Part shown: in pieces, positions 25,996 to 34,910 of the stretch
How the letters are laid out: each line of letters opens with the position of its first letter
Position numbering within the stretch: the first letter of the stretch is position 1
Assembly: GCA_910587395.1 (NCBI GenBank)
Contig: CAJULJ010000008.1
Span: 9,187 to 73,186, forward strand
DNA: 64,000 nucleotides
Reading direction: 5' to 3'
From: an uncultured Oscillospiraceae bacterium
Lineage (GTDB): Bacteria > Bacillota > Clostridia > Oscillospirales > Oscillospiraceae
The notes under the pieces: generated by a model
Told to the model about the DNA's origin: nothing
The model's database searches: none
What the model saw: only the letters and a program-made list of their open reading frames with translations
Program-made: the position numbers and the translations under genes

Positions 25996-26382
25996 CTATT
26001 CGTCCTCGGGCGGCCAGTCCTCGCCCCGGCGCATGGCGTCCATCTGGGCGGAGTCCTTGTACTCCAGGCTCCGCTCCCCCGCTAGCCCCTCCACATGGTG
26101 GGTCAACTCGTGGCGCAGGGTGGTGCGCAGCTCGTCCTCCCACACCCGCTTCGGCTCGTCAAACAGCAGGGCGGCAAAGGAGCCGTAATAGATGTTGATA
26201 TACCGTCCCATCTCATCTACGCAGTACTCCCCCATGATGTAAACGTCCTGTCCGGCGTCTGGGTCCGGAAGGGCCTCCTCCAGCAGCAGAATGCCGCCGT
26301 TCAAGTCTTGAAACAGCGCCTCGGGAAACGTGCCGCACAACTCGTCCAGGATATCGTTTACTTCGTCAATGGTCAGGGTCAC
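25996..26382 (-). CDS. Minimal zincin metallopeptidase family protein
   Basis: 128 residues. Carries HELTHHVEGL (HExxH plus a downstream Glu region), the metal site of the PF06262-type minimal zincins. Other conserved parts are YINIYYGSF and an N-terminal acidic helix. The natural substrate of this family is unknown. The start is GTG with AAGGTGA 6-7 nt upstream. It is preceded by a protein of unknown function and followed by the TSCPD gene. Confidence 0.85.
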   Translation of the reverse strand: MTLTIDEVNDILDELCGTFPEALFQDLNGGILLLEEALPDPDAGQDVYIMGEYCVDEMGRYINIYYGSFAALLFDEPKRVWEDELRTTLRHELTHHVEGLAGERSLEYKDSAQMDAMRRGEDWPPEDE

Positions 26383-26401
26383 CGCTTGTCACCTTCTTAA
26401 A

Positions 26402-27193
26402 CTATAGCACGATCAGCCCGTACAGCCTGGTGAGCCGGTCCAGCTCCTCCCGCTCGATGTCGCCGGTGCCGTCGTAGAACGCCCTCCCCTGGTACACCCG
26501 AAGGGCTCCCTCCAGCAACTCGGGCACATCCGACCACAGGCACAGCGCCTCCCGGACCGCGTACTGGTGGGCGGCGAATATCTCCACGTCGTCCTGACTT
26601 TGGATGGCGATCTTGACCGCCCCCACCGGGTTGTCCTCGGCGGCGATGATGTCCTCCAGCAGATCGGGACCGCACTCCAGCTCCTCCCCCACGTCAATGG
26701 TGCGGCGGATGAAGCAGGGCTCCGTCCCGGTGGCGCAGGGGATGACATCCGGGTCCCGCGCGGCGCGCTCATAGGGGTACGGAACCGGCTTTCCATCCCT
26801 GACGCGGAACAGGGGAATCTGGGCGTAGGCGGCCAGCTCGGCCAGCCGCTCCTCCTCCGCCGCCTCCGGGCAGTCGACGCCGAACGCTGCGGCCCCCATC
26901 CCCTCGCACACGAACAGGGCGGCCAGCATCCGCACGCGGGCGGGAGACTCCCCGTCCTCGCCGCACGCCCAGCTCACCCAGGGGGCACCGCAGTCCTGCT
27001 TTTTCACCGCCAGCAGGGCGGCCCGGCACTCCGCCATGGTGGTCATGCCGGAAATATAAACGGGGCCCCTCTCCGGCTCCAGCCGGACGCGGTAGGCCGC
27101 CGCCAGCTCCTCAAAGCCGCACTCCCCTGTCGGGGGCACGTCCAGCCCCAGGGGACCCAACCCCTGCTGAAATATGGGCACAGAAGCGTCCAT
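26402..27193 (-). CDS. Unassigned protein, weak homocysteine methyltransferase-like resemblance
   Basis: 263 residues. The first ~145 residues contain VYISGMTTMAECRAALLAVKK, APWVSWACGEDG and AAFGVDC, which are arranged like the beta/alpha strands of the homocysteine S-methyltransferase barrel, but the zinc-binding Cys cluster is not evident and the protein is short. The C-terminal part (DLLEDIIAAEDNPVGAVKIAI onwards) is of unknown type. An upstream in-frame stop fixes ATG 27193 as the earliest start; the AAAAGGAG is 16 nt away, so translation may be weak. A strong promoter lies about 65 nt upstream. Confidence 0.65.
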   Translation of the reverse strand: MDASVPIFQQGLGPLGLDVPPTGECGFEELAAAYRVRLEPERGPVYISGMTTMAECRAALLAVKKQDCGAPWVSWACGEDGESPARVRMLAALFVCEGMGAAAFGVDCPEAAEEERLAELAAYAQIPLFRVRDGKPVPYPYERAARDPDVIPCATGTEPCFIRRTIDVGEELECGPDLLEDIIAAEDNPVGAVKIAIQSQDDVEIFAAHQYAVREALCLWSDVPELLEGALRVYQGRAFYDGTGDIEREELDRLTRLYGLIVL

Positions 27194-27255
27194 GATACAG
27201 CTTCACAACTCCTTTTTCCATGATAGCCGCCCTATTTCGCAGAACGGTCGCTGAT

Positions 27256-27284
27256 ATTATAGCAGACCCGGCCCGGAATAGCAA
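27256..27284 (-). promoter_or_regulatory. Sigma-A promoter of the 26.4-27.2 kb gene
   Basis: Minus strand TTGCTA (27279-27284), 17-bp spacer, TATAAT (27256-27261). It likely drives the unassigned gene, the zincin and the TSCPD gene. Confidence 0.78.
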
Positions 27285-27311
27285 GAGTCTTGTCCCCGCC
27301 GCCTGAGCGAA

Positions 27312-27341
27312 ACCCGGCGTCTTGCAACCAAGCCGCCGGGT
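27312..27341 (-). terminator. Hairpin after the M56 gene
   Basis: ACCCGGCG (27312-27319) pairs with CGCCGGGT (27334-27341) across a 14-nt loop; on the minus strand only TTT follows. Weak terminator about 45 nt past the M56 stop. Confidence 0.5.
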
Positions 27342-27384
27342 CCCCATTATGTCAGGTTTTCCGTTATTTCACGGGACAGCCGGG

Positions 27385-28608
27385 TTACCAGGTCTGCCAG
27401 CGTATTTCGCCCCGGTCGATCTTTTCCAGAATCTCCGCCCATTCCTCAGGCGTGAACCTGCTCTCGTCCTCAGGCCTGACGGCAACCAGCGTGAGCATCC
27501 CCGTCATCACTTCAAAGTCCTCAAGCTTTACGTGCTTCGCCTCCTCCAGCTGTATCGCAACAGGGTCGGAGTCAGTTTTCTCTTCCCTGGAGGCAACAAA
27601 CACTGGGCGTTTCTCGTCCAGGGAGTCCACCGTTCCCTCCAATACTAGCTTATAGTCGTAGAACTTCATTCCAATCTCGCCTACCGCCTCATCCTTCTCC
27701 GCGGGGCCGGCGGCGGACGCGGCAAAGGCAGTGGTGGCTCCGGCCACCAGGACAACGGCGAGAACCGCCGCCATAACGGACGCTTTTTTATACTTCATAA
27801 CTGCTTCAATCCTTTCTTCAATGGCAAGCTTACTGAAATGATTGCAGAGTGAAAAGCCGCCGCGTGTCTCCTCCATATTGATGAGGGTCAGTGCGTAGTG
27901 GGCTTTTTCCCTGCCCCCCAGCAGGTCCATGACGCGCTCGTCGCAGGACAGCTCCAAATCCCGGTTGGCAAGAACATACATGGCCCAGACCAGAGGGTTG
28001 AACCAGTGGACGCACAGCGCCGCGGCAAAGACCAGCTTGGCCGCCGCGTCAAACCGCCGGACATGCACCAGCTCATGGGTGAGGATACAGGCCAGGGCTT
28101 TTTCATCGCCGCGATCCATCTCTTTGGGGAGCAGAATGACGGGCCGGAATATCCCATAGGTCAGCGGCGAGGACACCTGGTCCGACTGCCGGATCTCCAG
28201 GGGCCTGCGCAGCTTTTGGGCCGCCAGCCACCTCTCCACGGCGGGCGCGCCGTCAGGAACGGATGTCCTGAAGGTTCGGATGCCGCGCACATATAACACC
28301 GCGAAATAGACCGCCATCAGCGCCGTACCGGCCATCCAGACCACAGGCAGGACCACGTGAGGGTCCGGACCCGCCGGGGCTGGGACCGCTGCGGTTGTCA
28401 GACGGCTTTCCACCCCCGGCAGGCGGCTCAGCGGCGCGGGTATGCCCAAGGGCAGCGGAATGGAAAACGGCAGCAGCAGACGCAGGGCGGCCATCTCCCA
28501 CAGCGCCGAGAGGGACGCCTTCGGCAGGCGGTGGAGCGCCAGCGCCCGGACCATCAGGACAAACAGGATGAACGCCCCGCCGGACAGGGTCATCTGCGTC
28601 AGCGTCAT
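27385..28608 (-). CDS. M56 (BlaR1-like) membrane metallopeptidase
   Basis: 407 residues. Two or more N-terminal membrane helices, then the cytoplasmic zinc protease site THELVHVRRFDAAAK (HExxH), WFNPLVWAMYVLANRDLELSCDE and a further membrane helix near 270-290 (VMAAVLAVVLVAGATTAFA). The last ~110 residues form an extracellular domain that is not a penicillin-binding sensor domain, so beta-lactam sensing is unlikely. Family members cleave their BlaI-type repressor partner on signal. The start overlaps the blaI stop by 4 nt. The signal is unknown. Confidence 0.9.
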   Translation of the reverse strand: MTLTQMTLSGGAFILFVLMVRALALHRLPKASLSALWEMAALRLLLPFSIPLPLGIPAPLSRLPGVESRLTTAAVPAPAGPDPHVVLPVVWMAGTALMAVYFAVLYVRGIRTFRTSVPDGAPAVERWLAAQKLRRPLEIRQSDQVSSPLTYGIFRPVILLPKEMDRGDEKALACILTHELVHVRRFDAAAKLVFAAALCVHWFNPLVWAMYVLANRDLELSCDERVMDLLGGREKAHYALTLINMEETRGGFSLCNHFSKLAIEERIEAVMKYKKASVMAAVLAVVLVAGATTAFAASAAGPAEKDEAVGEIGMKFYDYKLVLEGTVDSLDEKRPVFVASREEKTDSDPVAIQLEEAKHVKLEDFEVMTGMLTLVAVRPEDESRFTPEEWAEILEKIDRGEIRWQTW

Positions 28609-28982
28609 TTGTCCCCCTCCCGCGCCTCCAGCACCGCCACCATGCGGCGCAGCCGCTCGATCTGCTCCCGCGTCAGCTTCTGATGGCCCAGCAGGGACGC
28701 GAACATCAGGTCCGGAGAGTTGTCAAACAGCTTTTGGAGCAGCTCCTCCGTCTCCGCCGCCTGCACCACGCTCTTCTCAATCAGCGCGTGGCACAGGAAA
28801 TTGGGCTCCCTGCGCTCGACGGCCCCTTTGGCGATGCATTTCTTGATGACGGTATAGGTGGTGTTCATATTCCAGCCGATGGCTTCGTTGAGTATGTTTG
28901 AGATTTGTTTTGCCGGCAGATCCCCTTCCTTCCACAAAACATCCATGACTTTCAGCTCTGAATCAAAGAGCTTGACGGCCAT
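28605..28982 (-). CDS. BlaI/MecI family repressor
   Basis: 125 residues. Winged helix DNA-binding domain: LFDSELKVMDVLWKEGDLPAKQI, NTTYTVIKKCIAKGAV. The C-terminal part is a helical dimerisation region. ATG 28982 has AAAGGA about 10 nt upstream; a GTG at 28991 is too close to it. Three ACTA-N6-TAGT palindromes overlap its promoter, indicating autoregulation. It is probably inactivated by proteolysis through the M56 protein encoded next. Confidence 0.92.
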   Translation of the reverse strand: MAVKLFDSELKVMDVLWKEGDLPAKQISNILNEAIGWNMNTTYTVIKKCIAKGAVERREPNFLCHALIEKSVVQAAETEELLQKLFDNSPDLMFASLLGHQKLTREQIERLRRMVAVLEAREGDK

Positions 28983-29000
28983 ACGCTTCACATCCTTTCA

Positions 29001-29018
29001 AAACTATTGCAATAGTTT
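29001..29018. promoter_or_regulatory. BlaI-type operator O1
   Basis: Perfect 18-bp palindrome AAACTATTGCAATAGTTT, between the -10 and the blaI RBS. Confidence 0.8.
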
Positions 29019-29027
29019 ACGATATAT

Positions 29028-29056
29028 ACACTACCACAATAGTTTAGGCTTGTCAA
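29028..29056 (-). promoter_or_regulatory. Promoter of the blaI-M56 pair
   Basis: Minus strand TTGACA (29051-29056, consensus), 17-bp spacer, TAGTGT (29028-29033, weak -10). The -10 overlaps operator O2, and O3 directly abuts the -35, so a bound repressor would block polymerase. Confidence 0.75.
29030..29043. promoter_or_regulatory. BlaI-type operator O2
   Basis: ACTACCACAATAGT: the ACTA-N6-TAGT pattern shared with O1 and O3, overlapping the -10 element. Confidence 0.65.
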
Positions 29057-29057
29057 C

Positions 29058-29071
29058 ACTATTTCAGTAGT
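29058..29071. promoter_or_regulatory. BlaI-type operator O3
   Basis: ACTATTTCAGTAGT, same ACTA-N6-TAGT pattern, 1 nt upstream of the -35 element. Centre-to-centre spacing between O1, O2 and O3 is about 27-28 bp. Confidence 0.65.
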
Positions 29072-29119
29072 TTATCGCTTTTTATTGGCCGCCCCATATA
29101 GGCGCCGGCAGTCCAAGTC

Positions 29120-29148
29120 TTGAAAACCGGACTTCGATGTGGTATAAT
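29120..29148 (+). promoter_or_regulatory. Sigma-A promoter of smc-ftsY
   Basis: TTGAAA (29120-29125), 17-bp spacer, TATAAT (29143-29148), 82 nt upstream of the smc start. Confidence 0.85.
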
Positions 29149-29230
29149 GAAACGCTATGTCAGATTGTGGTGCTATTGAGAAGAATCTACTGAAGCGTTT
29201 GCAAAGATTTGGGCAGATAGAGGTGGTTGT

Positions 29231-32200
29231 GTGTACCTGAAGGCGCTGGAAATACAGGGGTTCAAGTCCTTTCCCGACAAGACGGTGCTGGCTTTCGGCT
29301 CGGACATCACGGCGGTGGTGGGCCCCAACGGTTCCGGCAAATCCAATATCTCCGACGCCATCCGCTGGGTGATGGGGGAACAGTCCACCCGCACCCTCCG
29401 AGGAGCCAAGATGGAGGACGTGATCTTCAACGGCACGGAAAAGCGCAAGGGCCTGGGCTTCGCCGAGGTCACCCTTGTGCTGGACAACACCGAGCGCATC
29501 TTCCAGATGGAGGAGACGGAGGTGGCGGTGACCCGCCGGTATTACCGCTCCGGAGAGAGCGAATACTACATTAACCGCCGGGCCTGCCGCCTGAAGGACA
29601 TCAACGAGCTGTTCATGGACACGGGCCTGGGCCGGGAAGGCTATTCCATCATCGGCCAGGGGCGCATCGACGAGATTCTGTCCGTCAAGAGCGCCGACCG
29701 CCGGGAGGTCTTTGAGGAGGCGGCGGGTATCTCCCGCTTCCGCCACCGCAAGGAGGAGGCCGAGCGCAAGCTGGAGCGCACCGACGAGAATCTGGTGCGC
29801 ATCAACGACAAGATCGACGAGCTGGAGCTCCAGGTGGAGCCCCTGCGCCTACAGGCGGAAAAGACAAAAAAGTATAACATCCTCCGGGACGAGCTGAAGG
29901 GCCTGGAGATCTCCGTCTGGCTGGAGCAGCTGGAGCGCATCCGGGCCAGTAGCGTGAAGCTGCGCGCGGACCTGGACGCCGCCGTCCGTCAGCGGGACGA
30001 GGCCAAGGCCGAGGTAGAGCGGCTGTATGCCGAAAGCGAGCAGCTGGCGGGGCAAATGCGGGACAAGGACATCCAGGCGGAGGAGCTGCGGGGAAAGCAG
30101 TCCGGCATGGACGAGCAGGTGCACACCTGTGAAAACGGCATCACCCTGCTGAAAAACGACATCAAGAACAACAGCGAGAACGCCCAGCGCATCCGTCAGG
30201 AGCTGGAGCAGCAGGAGGGCCGGGCCGGGTCCATCGCCGCCCAGATCGAGGAGCGCCGCGGCCGTCTGGACGAGATCGAGCGGGACATGGCCGCCTGTCA
30301 AAAAGAAATCGACGCGCTGGCCAAGAGCACCCAGGAGGTTCTGGGCTCGGCGGGCACCCTGAACGATGAGCTGGAGCGCCTCCAGGAACGGGAGCGGCTG
30401 GAGACCGCCTCCGCCGGGGAGGCCAAGGAACTGCTCTCCGCCCTGGCCGCCGCCGCCCAGGAGCTGTACGACCGGGAGGAAAGGCTGAGCCAGGAACTCC
30501 AGGAGCAGGAGGACAAGGCGGCCCAGGCGAGAGAAGCGCTGGACGGCACCAGGAAGGAGCTGGACAAGGTCACCGAGGACCGGGACGCGGCCCGAAACGT
30601 CATCAGCGGCTACCAAATGCGCCTCCAGTCCCGGCAGCGGAAGCTGGACCAGTCCCAGGAGAAGCACCGCCGCCTGCAAATGGACGAAAACAACCTCAAT
30701 TCCCGCATCAAAATGCTGGCCGAGATGGAGAAGCTGTACGAGGGCTATTCCAAGGCTGTCAAGCTGGTGATGGGCGAGGCCGAGCGAAACGGCCTGCGGG
30801 GCATCCGGGGTCCTGTGGCGGGGCTGATCCATGTGCCCGACCAGTATGCCGTGGCCATTGAGATCGCCCTGGGCGGCGCCATGCAGAATCTGGTGGTGGA
30901 GCGGGACGAGGACGGCAAAAACGCCATCAGCTACCTCAAGCGCCGGGACGCAGGCCGCGCCACCTTCCTGCCCATGAACACTGTGCGCCCCGCCGACTTC
31001 CGGGACAAGGGCGTGGAACAGGAGGACGGCTTCGTGGGCATGGGCGATGCCATCATCTCCTTTGACCGGCAGTACGCCAACATCTTTTCCAACCTGCTGG
31101 GGCGGGTGGTCATCGCCAGGGATATGGATAAGGCCATGGCGATGGCCCGAAAGTTCGGCCACCGCTTCCGCATCGTCACGCTGGACGGCCAGGTGCTTAA
31201 CGCCGGCGGCTCCATGACCGGCGGCTCGGTATCCCGCTCGGCGGGCATTTTGTCCCGGGCCAACGAGCTGGAACGGCTGAATCAGCAGAAGGACGGTCTG
31301 GCCGCCGACCTGAAAACCGCGGCGGACGAGCTGGCAAAGGCCCAGCGGGAGGTTACCGCCGCCCAGTACGAGCTGGACGCCGCCACTGCCCAGCTGCGCG
31401 AGGCGGAGGACGCGGTGCTGAAATACTCCGAGCGGGCGGACAGCGCCCAAGTTCAGCTGGCGGACATCGAGCTGCGCCGCCAGACCCTGGCCGGGGAGCG
31501 CCGTCAGGTCCGCCGCCGCATGGAGGAGAACACGGAGAACACCGCCCAGGCCAAGGCCCGCATCGAGACGCTGGAGGGCTCCGCCGCCGCCCTGCGCTCG
31601 GAGAGCGAGGCCAAGGCCCAGGGCCGCACCGCCCTGCAGGACAAGATGGCCCGGCTCAACGAGGAGGCCGCCCGGCACAGCGCCCATATGGCGGGTCTGG
31701 AGGGCGAGCAGTCCGCCCTGCGTCAGAGTATTGAGGAGCTGGAACAGCTGCGGGAGGACCTGTCCGGCGACACCGCCAGCCGCACCGCCATGATCGGCCA
31801 GTTCGAGCAGCAGAACGACTACCTCATGCGGCGCATCCAAGAGGAGGAGGAGCGGCTGCAAAAGCTGAAAGCCGCCAGTCAGGAGGGCTCCGCCGCCATC
31901 CGGCGTCTGAACGACGAAAAGCTGGCCCTGGAGGGCAGGCGCAACCAGGCCGACCGCCAGGCCAGGGACAAGAACACCGAGCTGATCACCATGGAGCGGG
32001 AGGTCTCCTTCCTGGAGCAGAAGGCCGCCGCCACCGCCATTGAGGAGAGCCAGATCCTGGACAAGCTGTGGGAAAATTACGAGCTGTCCCACGAGGCGGC
32101 GCGGGCCCAGCGGGTGGAGCTGGAATCCGTCCAGAAGGCCCAGCGGCGCATCGGCGAGCTGAAAAAATCCATCTCCACCCTGGGCAGCATCAACCCGGAC

Positions 32201-32800
32201 GCGGTGGAGGAGTTCTCCCGGGTAAACGAGCGGTACACCTATTTCACCGGCCAGCGGGACGACGTGGCCAAGGCCAAGAAGGAGCTCCAGGACATCATCG
32301 CCCAGATCACCAGCGAGATGACCGGCATCTTCAAGGAGCAGTTTTCTCTCATTAACGAGGAGTTCCGCAAGTCGTTCACCGAGCTGTTCGGCGGCGGCAA
32401 GGCGGAGCTGCTGCTGGACGACCCGGAGGACGTGCTCAACTGCGGCATTGAGATCAAGGCCCAGCCACCGGGAAAAACCATCCAGCACATGAGCTCCCTG
32501 TCCGGCGGGGAACGGGCACTCATCGCCATCGCGCTGTACTTCGCCATATTAAAGGTAAGGCCCACCCCCTTCTGCGTCATGGACGAGATCGAGGCGGCGC
32601 TGGACGAGTCCAATGTGGTGCGCTATGCCCGCTACATGCGCCGTATGAGCGACAAGACCCAGTTTATCGTCATCACCCACCGCCGGGGCACCATGGAGGA
32701 GGCCGACGTGCTCTACGGCGTCACCATGCAGGAGAAGGGCGTGTCGCGGATGCTGACAATCAACTTAAATGATGTAGAAAAAGAGCTTAATATCAAGTAA
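29231..32800 (+). CDS. smc: Chromosome segregation protein SMC
   Basis: 1189 residues, full length. SMC dimers with ScpAB compact and segregate the chromosome. N-terminal ATPase half with Walker A GPNGSGKSN, long coiled coil (about 170-500), hinge (about 520-650, GLRGIRGPVAGLI), second coiled coil, then ABC signature LSGGERALIAIALYFAIL and Walker B FCVMDEIEAALDE. The start is GTG at 29231, giving MYLKALEIQGFKSF; AGAGGTGG lies upstream. The rnc gene that precedes smc in many Firmicutes is not here. ftsY follows after 13 nt. Confidence 0.97.
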   Translation: MYLKALEIQGFKSFPDKTVLAFGSDITAVVGPNGSGKSNISDAIRWVMGEQSTRTLRGAKMEDVIFNGTEKRKGLGFAEVTLVLDNTERIFQMEETEVAVTRRYYRSGESEYYINRRACRLKDINELFMDTGLGREGYSIIGQGRIDEILSVKSADRREVFEEAAGISRFRHRKEEAERKLERTDENLVRINDKIDELELQVEPLRLQAEKTKKYNILRDELKGLEISVWLEQLERIRASSVKLRADLDAAVRQRDEAKAEVERLYAESEQLAGQMRDKDIQAEELRGKQSGMDEQVHTCENGITLLKNDIKNNSENAQRIRQELEQQEGRAGSIAAQIEERRGRLDEIERDMAACQKEIDALAKSTQEVLGSAGTLNDELERLQERERLETASAGEAKELLSALAAAAQELYDREERLSQELQEQEDKAAQAREALDGTRKELDKVTEDRDAARNVISGYQMRLQSRQRKLDQSQEKHRRLQMDENNLNSRIKMLAEMEKLYEGYSKAVKLVMGEAERNGLRGIRGPVAGLIHVPDQYAVAIEIALGGAMQNLVVERDEDGKNAISYLKRRDAGRATFLPMNTVRPADFRDKGVEQEDGFVGMGDAIISFDRQYANIFSNLLGRVVIARDMDKAMAMARKFGHRFRIVTLDGQVLNAGGSMTGGSVSRSAGILSRANELERLNQQKDGLAADLKTAADELAKAQREVTAAQYELDAATAQLREAEDAVLKYSERADSAQVQLADIELRRQTLAGERRQVRRRMEENTENTAQAKARIETLEGSAAALRSESEAKAQGRTALQDKMARLNEEAARHSAHMAGLEGEQSALRQSIEELEQLREDLSGDTASRTAMIGQFEQQNDYLMRRIQEEEERLQKLKAASQEGSAAIRRLNDEKLALEGRRNQADRQARDKNTELITMEREVSFLEQKAAATAIEESQILDKLWENYELSHEAARAQRVELESVQKAQRRIGELKKSISTLGSINPDAVEEFSRVNERYTYFTGQRDDVAKAKKELQDIIAQITSEMTGIFKEQFSLINEEFRKSFTELFGGGKAELLLDDPEDVLNCGIEIKAQPPGKTIQHMSSLSGGERALIAIALYFAILKVRPTPFCVMDEIEAALDESNVVRYARYMRRMSDKTQFIVITHRRGTMEEADVLYGVTMQEKGVSRMLTINLNDVEKELNIK

Positions 32801-32813
32801 AGGGAGTTTATCT

Positions 32814-33680
32814 ATGGGCTTTTTTGACAAGATTAAAAAGATCGGCATTTTTAACGGCTTCTCCCAGCTGGACGACGACTTCTACGAGGAGCTGGAGGAG
32901 TCCCTGGTCATGGCCGACCTGGGAGCGGAGACCACCATGGAGGCGGTGGAGGAGCTGCGCAGCCGCTGCAAGGCGGAGAAGATCAAGGACATGGAGGGCG
33001 CGCGGCAGTGCATGCGGGATATTCTGGCCGAATACCTGTCCATCGGCGACCTGTCGGTGGACATGAGCCGCACCCCCGCCATCGTGCTGTTCATCGGCGT
33101 CAACGGGGTAGGCAAAACCACCTCCATCGGCAAGCTGGCCGCCCGATGGAAGCGGGAGGGCAAAAAGGTGCTGCTGTGCGCCGGGGACACCTTCCGCGCC
33201 GCCGCCGCCGAGCAGCTCACCATCTGGTCCGAGCGGGCCGGGGTGGACATCGTCAAGCAGCACGAGGGGGCGGACCCGGCCGCCGTGGTATACGACGCGC
33301 TGTCCGCCGCCCGGGCCAGAAAGAGCGACGTGGTGCTGGTGGACACCGCCGGGCGGCTGCAAAACAAGGCGAATCTCATGAACGAGCTGAATAAAATCAG
33401 CCGCATCATCGAGCGGGAGTGCCCCGACTCCAGCCGGGAGACTCTGCTGGTGCTGGACGCCACCACCGGGCAGAACGGGCTGATCCAGGCCAAGGAGTTT
33501 TCCAAGGCGGCGGGGGTTACGGGCATCGTGCTCACCAAGCTGGACGGCACCGCCAAGGGCGGCATTGTGGTGGCCATCGCCAGGGAGCTGGGCGTGCCGG
33601 TGAAGTTCGCGGGCGTGGGCGAGGGCGTGGACGATCTCCAGCCCTTCGACGCCGCCGAGTTCACCCAGGCGCTTTTGTGA
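32814..33680 (+). CDS. ftsY: Signal recognition particle receptor FtsY
   Basis: 288 residues. SRP receptor GTPase that delivers nascent membrane proteins to the translocon. The N domain starts near residue 10; the G domain has GVNGVGKTTS, DTFRAAAAEQL, VLVDTAGRLQNK, TKLDGTAKGG. The acidic A domain of E. coli FtsY is missing, as is usual in Firmicutes. Start ATG with AAAGGGAG upstream; smc-ftsY order is conserved. Confidence 0.97.
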   Translation: MGFFDKIKKIGIFNGFSQLDDDFYEELEESLVMADLGAETTMEAVEELRSRCKAEKIKDMEGARQCMRDILAEYLSIGDLSVDMSRTPAIVLFIGVNGVGKTTSIGKLAARWKREGKKVLLCAGDTFRAAAAEQLTIWSERAGVDIVKQHEGADPAAVVYDALSAARARKSDVVLVDTAGRLQNKANLMNELNKISRIIERECPDSSRETLLVLDATTGQNGLIQAKEFSKAAGVTGIVLTKLDGTAKGGIVVAIARELGVPVKFAGVGEGVDDLQPFDAAEFTQALL

Positions 33681-33757
33681 CAATATTTACACTCTGGCAA
33701 CGATTTCCGCGCTGAGCTGTTGTATGATAAAAGGAATAGAAATGGAGGCGCGTCAGG

Positions 33758-34345
33758 ATGAAACTGGTGCTGGCCAGTAAGAATGCGAAAAAGCTCAAGG
33801 AAATGAACGAAATTTTGTCCGGCATGGGGGTGGAGGTGTGCTCCCAGGCCGACGCTGGCGTGGATGTGAACGTGGAGGAAACCGGAACCACCTTCGAGGA
33901 AAACTCTCTGCTGAAGGCACGGGCCGTCATGGGGCGCAGCGGCCTGCCCGCCATCGCCGACGACTCCGGCCTGTGCGTGGACGCGCTGAACGGCGCACCG
34001 GGCGTGTACTCCGCCCGGTACGGCGGCGAGGGACTGGACGACGCGGGGCGCTATCGCCTGCTGCTGGCCAATATGCCCAAGGGCCAGGCCCGGACGGCCA
34101 GGTTCGTGTCCGTTATCACTTGCTGTTTCCCCAACGGCGATGTGCTCACCGCCCGGGGGGAGTGCCCCGGCACCATCGCCTTCGCCCCCATGGGGGAGGG
34201 CGGATTTGGCTATGACCCGGTGTTTTTCCTGCCCAAGCTGAAAAAGACCTTCGCCCAGCTCACCCCGGAGGAAAAGAACGCCATTTCCCACCGGGGCAAG
34301 GCCCTGGAGTCGTTCCAGGCCAAGCTGGAGGAATATTTGAAATGA
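33758..34345 (+). CDS. rdgB: XTP/dITP diphosphatase
   Basis: 195 residues. House-cleaning pyrophosphatase that hydrolyses XTP and (d)ITP. HAM1/RdgB motifs: LASKNAKKLKE, TTFEENSLLKA, IADDSGLCVDAL, GEGGFGYDPVF, and SHRGKAL near the end. An RBS (GGAGG) lies 12-16 nt upstream, and a possible -10 TATGAT lies in the gap after ftsY. The stop overlaps the start of the next gene by 4 nt. Confidence 0.96.
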   Translation: MKLVLASKNAKKLKEMNEILSGMGVEVCSQADAGVDVNVEETGTTFEENSLLKARAVMGRSGLPAIADDSGLCVDALNGAPGVYSARYGGEGLDDAGRYRLLLANMPKGQARTARFVSVITCCFPNGDVLTARGECPGTIAFAPMGEGGFGYDPVFFLPKLKKTFAQLTPEEKNAISHRGKALESFQAKLEEYLK

Positions 34346-34554
34346 AGAATACCAAAACCTGTCCCAAATGCGGAAGCAGGGATATAGTCGAGGTTCCAGG
34401 CGGTGCGTTCAGCCTTTTGGGCCAAGGCGGATTCATGGAAACCGGCGGTTTCGGAACGGCCAGAATAGACCGCTGGATCTGCTGTGCCTGCGGGTACTCG
34501 GAAGCGTGGGTCGAACCGGAGAAATTGCAAAAAATACGAGAAAATAGGCTGTAA
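34342..34554 (+). CDS. Small zinc-ribbon protein
   Basis: 70 residues. Two CxxC pairs (CPKCGSRD and CCACGYSEAW) form a zinc ribbon around a central Gly/Phe-rich loop (GQGGFMETGGFGTA). The function is unknown; similar small ribbons are common in Clostridia. It overlaps the rdgB stop as ATGA, so it is co-translated, and precedes yhbY by 19 nt. Confidence 0.78.
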   Translation: MKNTKTCPKCGSRDIVEVPGGAFSLLGQGGFMETGGFGTARIDRWICCACGYSEAWVEPEKLQKIRENRL

Positions 34555-34573
34555 GCCGTTAAAGGAGCTATTC

Positions 34574-34879
34574 ATGGACTTGACAAGCAAACAGCGGGCT
34601 CAGCTTCGAGGGCTGGCCAACGACCTGGACACCATCGTCCACATCGGCAAGGACGGCATCAGCCCCAACCTGACGAAACAGGCTGAGGACGCTTTGGAGG
34701 CCCGGGAGCTCATCAAGGGCAAGGTGCTGGAAAACAGCCCATTGTCCCCACGGGAGGGAGCCGAGGATCTGGCCCAGGCCACCCGCAGCCAGGTGGTACA
34801 GGTCATCGGCTCCAAGTTTGTGCTGTACCGGGAGACCCACAGCAAGCCCCGCGACAAGAGAATCAAGCTGGTAAAATAG
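34574..34879 (+). CDS. yhbY: YhbY family ribosome-associated RNA-binding protein
   Basis: 101 residues. CRS1-YhbY (CRM) domain: LTSKQRAQLRGLAND, IVHIGKDGISPNL, the LIKGKVLENSP loop and GSKFVLYRE. YhbY-type proteins bind pre-50S particles. ATG 34574 has AAAGGAG at 34561-34567; a longer frame upstream overlaps the zinc-ribbon gene and is rejected. In Firmicutes yhbY commonly precedes nadD, as it does here. Confidence 0.93.
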   Translation: MDLTSKQRAQLRGLANDLDTIVHIGKDGISPNLTKQAEDALEARELIKGKVLENSPLSPREGAEDLAQATRSQVVQVIGSKFVLYRETHSKPRDKRIKLVK

Positions 34880-34910
34880 GCATCCCTAAACTTTTTTGAG
34901 AGGGTGGTCT

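Noticed and set aside
29849..32488. 879-codon ORF opposite smc
   Set aside because: Antisense shadow in a GC-rich gene; its translation is a mirror of SMC coiled-coil codons with no motifs, whereas smc has all ATPase motifs.
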